Below, piece after piece: positions 5,544 through 10,302 of a stretch of 10,302 nucleotides of DNA. The first letter of the stretch is position 1; every line of letters starts with the position of its first letter. The notes beneath the pieces were generated by a model that saw only the letters and a program-made list of their open reading frames with translations, did no database searches and was not told the origin of the DNA. Source of the DNA: an uncultured Corynebacterium sp. (GTDB lineage: Bacteria; Actinomycetota; Actinomycetes; Mycobacteriales; Mycobacteriaceae); assembly GCA_915275065.1 (NCBI GenBank), contig CAJZGD010000078.1, positions 1 through 10,302 of the forward strand, written 5' to 3'. The translations under genes and the position numbers were made by a program.

Positions 5544-7514
5544 ATGACAACAACCCCTGCCCCTAAAGCAACAACATGCCATTGCGAATCGCATGGGCAT
5601 GCCATGGCCCCCAAGGGCGCCCCCATTGTGGCACTCGTCGGCGCACCCAATGCCGGCAAATCCACGCTTTTCAACAGCCTCACCGGCGCAAAAGCCCGCA
5701 TGGGCAACTGGCCAGGCACCAGCGTCGAGGTGAGCCGAGGTGCTTGGAAACAGTCCAAGGACGTTACCTATGACGTCATCGACTTCCCCGGCGCCTACTC
5801 GCTGGATCCTATGAGCCCGGACGAGGAGCTCACCCGTAATCTGGTTATTGACGCCGCCGAACAAGACCGCCCCGACCTGGTGATTATCGCCGTCGACGCC
5901 TCTAGCCTGTCGCGCAGCCTCTACATGGTGGCGCAATTGACGGAACAGGAAAATCGCCTGGTCGTAGTGATGACCAAGGCCGACGTTGCCGCCGCCAACG
6001 GCGAAGAGATCAATAGCGAAAAGCTATCAGAACAGTTGGGGATTCCCGTGGTGCCGGTGGACCCGCGGCACCGTTCGAATGTGGATAAAATCGCCGCTGT
6101 CGTCGCCGAAGAACTGCAAAAACCCAAGAAGCTCTATAGGGATGTGCCGGCGGATGCCAGCGAGTTCGACCTGGCCGACCGGCGATTCGAATGGGTGGAG
6201 GCGGCGGTCAACGCCAGCACCACGGTCAAGGAAACCGGGAAGACCACCCTCAACGAGAAAATAGACCGGTTCGCGCTCCACCCGATTATCGGCCCGATCA
6301 TGTTCCTGGCCACCATGTGGTTGGTGTTCCAAATCACCACCACCGTGGCCAGCCCACTCCAGGACGCCCTGACGAACTTCTTCAATGGCCCGGTCACCGA
6401 CTGGACCAATGCGTTGCTGACCGCTATTCATTTTGATCATCCGATTGTCACCGGCCTGCTCGTGGGTGGTCTCATCAACGGTGTAGGCATGGTGCTCTCG
6501 TTCGCCCCGCTCATGGCGCTCATGTTCCTGTGTCTCGCGGTCTTGGAGGATTCCGGCTATATGGCCCGGGCCGCCGTGGTGACCGACCGGGTGATGAAGT
6601 CCATTGGCTTGCCCGGTAAGGCATTCATCCCGCTCATCGTTGGTTTTGGCTGCAACGTTCCCGCGATCTCCGCAACCCGGGTGTTGGGCAAGCCAAAGCA
6701 GCGCCTGCTGACCGCACTGCTGATCCCGTTCACGTCATGCTCGGCCCGGTTAACGGTGTATGTGATGCTGGCAAACACGTTCTTCCCGGATAATGCCGGC
6801 ACCGTGGTGTTTGCTATGTATCTGATCTCTATTGCCTTGGTGATCCTGGTGGGGCTGGCCATGCGGAATACCCTGTGGCGGCGCATGGGTGCGGAACCGT
6901 TGGTGATCGACCTGCCCACCTACCAGCTGCCGGGCGCCCGGTTGGCGCTCTCGGTGATGTGGATCCGCCTCAAGGGCTTCCTGCAAACCGCCGGCAATAT
7001 CATTGTGGCCACGGTGGTTGTGGTGTTCGTTCTGCAGTCGACCCCACTGACCAGCGAATATGGGTTTGCCGATAAGGAGCTGCCGCCGCAGGAAAGCGCC
7101 TACGGCCGGATGTCCGAGGCTATTTCTCCGGTGTTTGCCCCGGCCGGGTTTGGTTCCTGGTCGATCAGCGGTACGCTGGTCACCGGTTTCGTGGCCAAGG
7201 AGGCTGTGATCTCCACATGGGCCCAAACCTACAGCTTGCAGGATCCGAGCGAAGAGGCCCCTGAGGCACAGGGTAAGTCCGACCTGGCGGAGGCCATCCG
7301 ACAGGACTTTGACGATACCTCCGGTGGGCATGCCGTTGCCGCACTGTGGGCGTTCATGGTCTTCCTGCTGGCCTACACCCCGTGCGTGGCAACCCTGGCA
7401 GCCCAGCGCCGAGAGATCGGGGTCAAGTGGACGCTCATTGGTATTAGTATTCAGTTAAGCACTGCCTGGTTATTGGCAGTGGTGATTTTCAATGTGTTGA
7501 AGGTGTGGTTCTAA
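5544..7514 (+). CDS. feoB: FeoB, Fe(II) transporter with GTPase domain
   Basis: This 656-residue inner-membrane protein imports ferrous iron. The N-terminal G domain shows G1 GAPNAGKS (33-40), G2 Thr59 in NWPGTS, G3 DFPG (80-83) and G4 TKAD (144-147). The G5 region reads VPVDPRHRSN instead of the more usual SAxxG-like loop. A GDI-like helical linker follows. The membrane part begins near residue 250 and carries the hallmark GFGCNVPA (367-374, Cys370) and PFTSCSARL (395-403, Cys399). An N-terminal CHCESHGHA segment (12-20) is rich in potential metal ligands. Length is at the short end of the family (E. coli FeoB is 773). AAGGA 5 bases before the ATG supports the start. The stop overlaps the start of feoC. 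Confidence 0.97.
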   Translation: MTTTPAPKATTCHCESHGHAMAPKGAPIVALVGAPNAGKSTLFNSLTGAKARMGNWPGTSVEVSRGAWKQSKDVTYDVIDFPGAYSLDPMSPDEELTRNLVIDAAEQDRPDLVIIAVDASSLSRSLYMVAQLTEQENRLVVVMTKADVAAANGEEINSEKLSEQLGIPVVPVDPRHRSNVDKIAAVVAEELQKPKKLYRDVPADASEFDLADRRFEWVEAAVNASTTVKETGKTTLNEKIDRFALHPIIGPIMFLATMWLVFQITTTVASPLQDALTNFFNGPVTDWTNALLTAIHFDHPIVTGLLVGGLINGVGMVLSFAPLMALMFLCLAVLEDSGYMARAAVVTDRVMKSIGLPGKAFIPLIVGFGCNVPAISATRVLGKPKQRLLTALLIPFTSCSARLTVYVMLANTFFPDNAGTVVFAMYLISIALVILVGLAMRNTLWRRMGAEPLVIDLPTYQLPGARLALSVMWIRLKGFLQTAGNIIVATVVVVFVLQSTPLTSEYGFADKELPPQESAYGRMSEAISPVFAPAGFGSWSISGTLVTGFVAKEAVISTWAQTYSLQDPSEEAPEAQGKSDLAEAIRQDFDDTSGGHAVAALWAFMVFLLAYTPCVATLAAQRREIGVKWTLIGISIQLSTAWLLAVVIFNVLKVWF

Positions 7515-7768
7515 TGCGTCCATTATCAGCGGTTGAACAGTCGGTTCGTAACGGGGCCACCACCACGATGGAGATTTCCCGGCAAACAGGTTTGTCCGCA
7601 TCCACGGTGGATGCAGCACTCCAGCAGTTGCAGCGCATGGGCATGCTGAAAAGCAGCAAGGAAACCATCGCCTGTGACGAGTGCGCTATGTCGTGTGGCT
7701 CGGATCATTCCAGCAGCTGCGGTTCCGGGTTGGTGACATTAACGTTGCTGCCCCACCGCCCCGAATAG
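7514..7768 (+). CDS. feoC: FeoC-like winged-helix protein with Cys cluster
   Basis: This 84-residue protein starts at the ATG that overlaps the feoB stop (TAATG), a translational-coupling arrangement; an upstream in-frame GTG at 7505 would add three residues inside feoB and is less likely. Residues 1-50 form a winged-helix/HTH-like segment (MEISRQTGLSASTVDAALQQLQRMGML). Cys54, Cys57, Cys61 and Cys69 (C-x2-C-x3-C-x7-C) match the Cys-rich wing of FeoC, which in enterobacteria binds an iron-sulfur cluster and stabilises or regulates FeoB. Small size, fold, Cys pattern and third position after feoAB support the call; sequence identity to the enterobacterial protein is probably low. Confidence 0.82.
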   Translation: MRPLSAVEQSVRNGATTTMEISRQTGLSASTVDAALQQLQRMGMLKSSKETIACDECAMSCGSDHSSSCGSGLVTLTLLPHRPE

Positions 7769-7785
7769 CACCCAATATGATTGCG

Positions 7786-7820
7786 GCCCCGGTTGGTTTC
7801 CTTATTCGACCGGGGCTTTT
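7786..7820 (+). terminator. Intrinsic terminator of the feo operon
   Basis: GCCCCGGT (7786-7793) and ACCGGGGC (7809-7816) form a perfect 8-bp GC-rich stem with a 15-base loop, followed at once by TTTT and more T-rich sequence. It starts 17 bases after the feoC stop. Confidence 0.85.
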
Positions 7821-8158
7821 GCTTATTTTGGCCGCTTTACGACGCCTGCCTCAGGCGGGGATAAGTCATTATGGTGGCGGCCCAATCTACGATATTTTCA
7901 CTCGTAAATTACCGATTATCTTCACGCGCCCATAATGCGCACTAATGCGGGGAAAATCACCGATAATAGCTGTGTTCCTTAAGGATTTACCCGGCTATTG
8001 CAGGGCGTTACCAGCCATTATCCGGTATCAGCATCCAATGATGGTATGGCATGACCATCCATCATAATCACCCCCGGAATACCCATGATAAAGAAACTCA
8101 TTGATAAAAGCCGGAAATTCAGCCCTCATATAAAGGCTTCGTTCTAAGCTAGATAACC
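7821..8158. other. Gene-free stretch with several inverted repeats
   Basis: No gene is supported in these 338 bases. Inverted repeats seen: CGCCTG-CCT-CAGGCG at 7843-7857; CATTATGG (7867-7874) with CCATAATG (7930-7937); ACCGATAATAGCTG (7959-7972) with CAGCCATTATCCGGT (8012-8026), imperfect; and a tight hairpin at 8038-8065. The stretch lies upstream of the 158-residue gene on the same strand, so part of it may be its leader. Confidence 0.45.
8038..8065. repeat. 11-bp stem hairpin with one-base bulge
   Basis: ATGATGG-T-ATGG (8038-8049) pairs with CCAT-CCATCAT (8055-8065) around a CATGA loop. There is no T-run on either side, so it is not an ordinary terminator. It could be an RNA structure in the leader of the gene at 8159 or a protein-binding dyad. 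Confidence 0.5.
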
Positions 8159-8635
8159 ATGGATGTAATGGAATTAAACGGTGGCCGGTTTTACCTTCGA
8201 CCCCTCCACGATGATGACCGTATTGATGACCGGCCAGCGCTCAAAAAGCTACGGGTAAACCCGGACGATTTCATCAGCATGGCCCGTATTTCTCTCGACC
8301 GCTACTGCTGGGCGATCTGCGAGCAGACCAGTGTGGAAATGGTGGCGTTGGGAGTCTATGACCATGCTCTTGGCGATATTGTCACCCACCCCATCGGCGA
8401 TCCCAACCGGGTGTTACCTAATGATCCAGTGCTGCCGCCCAAGACCGTGCAGGATGCGGCCGATGATGGGTTAGAAATCATTTCCCGGTGGGTTGATTCA
8501 TATTTCCCAGAAACAGTGGCCGCAGAAACTAACGACAGTTCTCCTTCCTCCCCCGCCAGCCACATCGATACCACTGCGGTTCGTGCCGCTACCTCGGTGG
8601 ATAGCACGGATAACGCCGCCGATGTGACGGCATAA
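8159..8635 (+). CDS. Unrecognised 158-residue protein with disordered Ser/Thr/Ala/Asp tail
   Basis: I do not recognise the family with certainty. The N-terminal ~110 residues look like a folded domain: MELNGGRFYLRPLHDDDRID, ISLDRYCWAICEQTSVEMVALGVYD and DDGLEIISRWVDSYFPE near the end. The opening GRFYLRPL is reminiscent of GNAT acetyltransferases, but no acetyl-CoA loop (Q/RxxGxG/A) follows, so that is not a call. Residues about 115-158 are low-complexity, acidic and Ser/Thr/Ala-rich. There is no signal peptide or membrane segment. Start is uncertain between ATG at 8159 and the in-frame ATG at 8168; neither has a good ribosome binding site. It stands alone between the feo operon and a convergent gene. 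Confidence 0.7.
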   Translation: MDVMELNGGRFYLRPLHDDDRIDDRPALKKLRVNPDDFISMARISLDRYCWAICEQTSVEMVALGVYDHALGDIVTHPIGDPNRVLPNDPVLPPKTVQDAADDGLEIISRWVDSYFPETVAAETNDSSPSSPASHIDTTAVRAATSVDSTDNAADVTA

Positions 8636-8713
8636 AATCACATGACGAAGCACAGAGGCACCATGAGTGCATCATGAGCCATGGCGTTCAACCATGGTGG
8701 TATGCCGGTGATT
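8636..8713. terminator. Possible bidirectional terminator hairpin between convergent genes
   Basis: The 78 bases between two convergent stop codons carry nested inverted repeats: AATCAC (8636-8641) with GTGATT (8708-8713), GGCA (8657-8660) with TGCC (8703-8706), and CCATGG (8679-8684) with CCATGG (8692-8697) around a 7-base loop. No T-run follows on either strand, so factor-independent termination is not certain. Confidence 0.35.
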
Positions 8714-9892
8714 CTATGAGGGGATTTCGGTATCAAAAATCCGGCGTCGCATATCAGCGACTGTGTGTGGATGTGCTAGCCCGGGGCGGGAATCAAATCT
8801 ATGTGCTAATTTTTCGACAATATCGACACACCATTGGGCGGCTTCTGCAACAGTGGGGTTCTCCAAATCCGTAGAGATGATCCATGGTAGTGATGACCCC
8901 GAAAATTTTAGCCGTAGCCGCCGGGATGGTCGCGGATAATGCCGTAATAATATTGCGGCAGCGGCAGCACCATCCATGAGAATTCTAGGGCTTTCCATCT
9001 CTAGCCAATAGGGTAATTGCGACACAAAAAACATCACACCAATGTGATACTGAAACTTATATCCGCGCATCCCCATCAGTGCATAATACATAAAATGCTG
9101 CGAATAAAATTCCGTCCCTATGCGGGAATGCAAGTCACGGCGCAGGGTTCTCCGATGCGCCCGCCGAGCTTTCTTGACTTCACCAGCGTAAATCCACGGC
9201 TCTAGCATGGATAAACACAGGTTTTCCGGCTGCGCACTGCAAAAATCTTCGGTTTGACTGAGTGCTTGTTCCCCGACGGACACGGCATCAAAGGTGTCCC
9301 CCATTGCATATAATGCCTTAATGTGGTGGATTGCGGAACAGCTGGGGCATTCGGAGAAACTGCCTTCTTCCCATGGCTCAGCCAGCCACAGGGAGAAAGC
9401 TTCCCGAGCGGCAGACTCATCACCAAGCTCCCGGAACACATAATAGGCACGCAAATAATATTCCTTCATGGAGCTAGCATGTGCGGACCAGAAATCCCGG
9501 AGCTCCGCCAATTCTCTATGCAGGACAGCAACTGGAGTATCGGGGTGGTCAAGAAGCGCGGTGAGATAATACTTATATTGTTTTCCCAGGTAAGGCGCCC
9601 AGTCGGCCTGTTGGTCCAGGTTGAGGGTTTCAAATATTATGCGGGCCTCTTGAAAAGATGTGGGGAGTTGACACAGTTCCCCACCATATGTGTAGGCATC
9701 ACCCAGTTCCACCAGGGCGTCGAGCAATAACTCATCATCGTTCATGTACCGGGTTTTCCCAACGAGTTCTTCCCAGCTGAGAATTTGCTCTTTCCCATAA
9801 TCGGCGCTGCGTGCCCTCATGAGGAGTTCAACAAAAGAAGTTTCCAGCTTGTCGGATTCATGGTCGTACGGGAACGACTCGGGGCTTTCCAT
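8714..9892 (-). CDS. TPR-like repeat protein of an actinobacterial family
   Basis: This 392-residue, almost wholly helical protein has no signal peptide or membrane segment. Helical hairpin repeats are visible: DDELLLDALVELGDAYTYGG (52-71), EYYLRAYYVFRELGDESAAREAFSLWLAEP (144-173), then ECPSCSAIHHIKALYAMGDTFDAVSVGEQAL and MLEPWIYAGEVKKARRAHRRTLRR. The order F-x-WL-x-x-P, then a Cys pair (Cys182, Cys185), a repeat ending DAVxxxEQAL and an AHRR segment, matches a TPR family I know from actinomycetes; its function is unknown, probably scaffolding. The C-terminal half has a hydrophobic DGAAAAAILLRHY helix. ATG at 9892 is preferred over GTG at 9928 because AAAGG lies 5 bases before it; the longer form would add 12 residues. 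It is convergent with the gene ending at 8635. Confidence 0.85.
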   Translation of the reverse strand: MESPESFPYDHESDKLETSFVELLMRARSADYGKEQILSWEELVGKTRYMNDDELLLDALVELGDAYTYGGELCQLPTSFQEARIIFETLNLDQQADWAPYLGKQYKYYLTALLDHPDTPVAVLHRELAELRDFWSAHASSMKEYYLRAYYVFRELGDESAAREAFSLWLAEPWEEGSFSECPSCSAIHHIKALYAMGDTFDAVSVGEQALSQTEDFCSAQPENLCLSMLEPWIYAGEVKKARRAHRRTLRRDLHSRIGTEFYSQHFMYYALMGMRGYKFQYHIGVMFFVSQLPYWLEMESPRILMDGAAAAAILLRHYPRPSRRLRLKFSGSSLPWIISTDLENPTVAEAAQWCVDIVEKLAHRFDSRPGLAHPHTVADMRRRIFDTEIPS

Positions 9893-10302
9893 AATGACCT
9901 TTCTCCCTTGCGAGGTACCCATACGCACAGATAGGCACGATACAAGTGATGATAAAAACCACCGGGAAATCTATGGGTGTCTACTATGATTCTGCTGCTG
10001 AACACAGCTTTATTGAGGTGATCTAACGCATAATATCACCCCGTTTCCCTACTATACTCATTCGGTTATCCATATGGGGTAGCTCATGTGCATACTTATC
10101 GACGCCTTACCAAACGCGATCGGAGCACTTCTGGCCCAACCTGGGCCAAACACAGCGGATGTTCTATTTTCCGCTCCCTGACACCCCCAAACAGACGCAC
10201 ACAAATAGGTTTCCCCGGTCAGGTGTCCCCAATTGGGTGGGCACCTGATACTTTCCCCGATTACCCCAGCCTGGTGACCTAAAAATGGGCACCCACGCTT
10301 GG
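9893..10302. other. Gene-free right end with repeats
   Basis: No convincing gene is seen. The first part should contain the promoter of the minus-strand TPR gene, but no clear box could be assigned. GGTGAT (10017-10022) and ATCACC (10035-10040) form a 6-bp dyad with a 12-base gap, and TATACT (10053-10058) is a possible plus-strand -10. From about 10200 on, repeated hairpins dominate (see separate entry). Confidence 0.45.
10210..10293. repeat. Two tandem hairpins with shared arms, possible mobile-element remnant
   Basis: Hairpin 1 pairs GGTGTCC (10222-10228) with GGGCACC (10239-10245); its arms extend outward by TCA/TGA to 10219 and 10248. Hairpin 2 pairs GGTGACC (10273-10279) with GGGCACC (10287-10293) around TAAAAAT. 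The left arms are 51 bases apart. Hairpin 1 is also flanked by direct repeats TTTCCCCG (10210-10217 and 10252-10259). Such GGTGNCC...GGGCACC ends are in the style of insertion-sequence termini, but no transposase is visible, so this is inference. Confidence 0.35.

Noticed and set aside
6750..7331. Minus-strand open frame of 193 residues
   Set aside because: Antisense to the membrane part of feoB; His/Gly/Gln-rich and not family-like.
7681..7935. Open frame overlapping feoC and the terminator
   Set aside because: It reads through the intrinsic terminator hairpin, has no ribosome binding site and competes with the better supported feoC.
9323..9730. Plus-strand open frame of 135 residues
   Set aside because: Antisense to the TPR gene; no domain or translation signal.
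10085..10282. Two short overlapping frames near the right edge, a 31-residue one from 10085 and a 64-residue one from 10088
   Set aside because: No clear ribosome binding site or recognisable protein pattern; the longer one runs through the hairpin repeats.
1..10302. CRISPR array, tRNA, rRNA, phage or toxin-antitoxin genes
   Set aside because: No regularly spaced direct repeats, cloverleaf-like sequences, rRNA signatures or matching protein patterns were seen on either strand.

Overview
The window looks like chromosomal DNA from a Corynebacterium or close actinobacterial relative. Grounds: moderate GC with GC-rich codon use, an actinobacterial DUF4178/DUF2617/DUF4247/DUF350/spermidine-synthase-like gene run, a GlxR/CRP-type site (TGAGATATATTTCACA), a DtxR-like iron box upstream of feoA, and a TPR family known to me from actinomycetes. 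No tRNA, rRNA, CRISPR array, phage gene or intact transposase was seen.

Layout. (1) Positions 1-667, minus strand: the N-terminal part of a GH13 alpha-glucosidase, most like trehalose-6-phosphate hydrolase, cut by the left edge. (2) 668-1216: a long divergent control region. It is AT-rich near the glycosidase and holds a GlxR-type site, a 10-bp inverted repeat, a TTGGC/GCCAA palindrome and a TATAAT box; the half nearer the next gene is GC-richer and unexplained. (3) 1217-5024, plus strand: a compact run of five genes, DUF4178 (membrane-anchored), DUF2617, DUF4247 (membrane-anchored, Gly/Ser tail), DUF350 (four-helix membrane protein) and a polytopic membrane protein fused to a spermidine-synthase-type domain. 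This is a conserved but functionally obscure envelope/polyamine-type cluster and is the best candidate here for a poorly described system. (4) 5175-7820: a complete feoA-feoB-feoC ferrous iron uptake operon, preceded by a DtxR-like box and closed by a clear intrinsic terminator. (5) 7821-8158: a gene-free stretch rich in inverted repeats. (6) 8159-8635, plus strand: an unrecognised 158-residue protein with a disordered tail. (7) 8714-9892, minus strand: a convergent TPR-like protein. The 78 bp between their stop codons can fold as one branched hairpin. (8) 9893-10302: a non-coding end with two tandem hairpins that share the same arms, possibly a mobile-element remnant.

How the genes work together: FeoA, FeoB and FeoC form one Fe(II) import unit that is probably repressed by iron-loaded DtxR. 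The five-gene cluster probably makes one membrane assembly in which the synthase-like domain handles a polyamine or other small SAM-related substrate; this is inference. The glycosidase appears to be tied to carbon status through GlxR.
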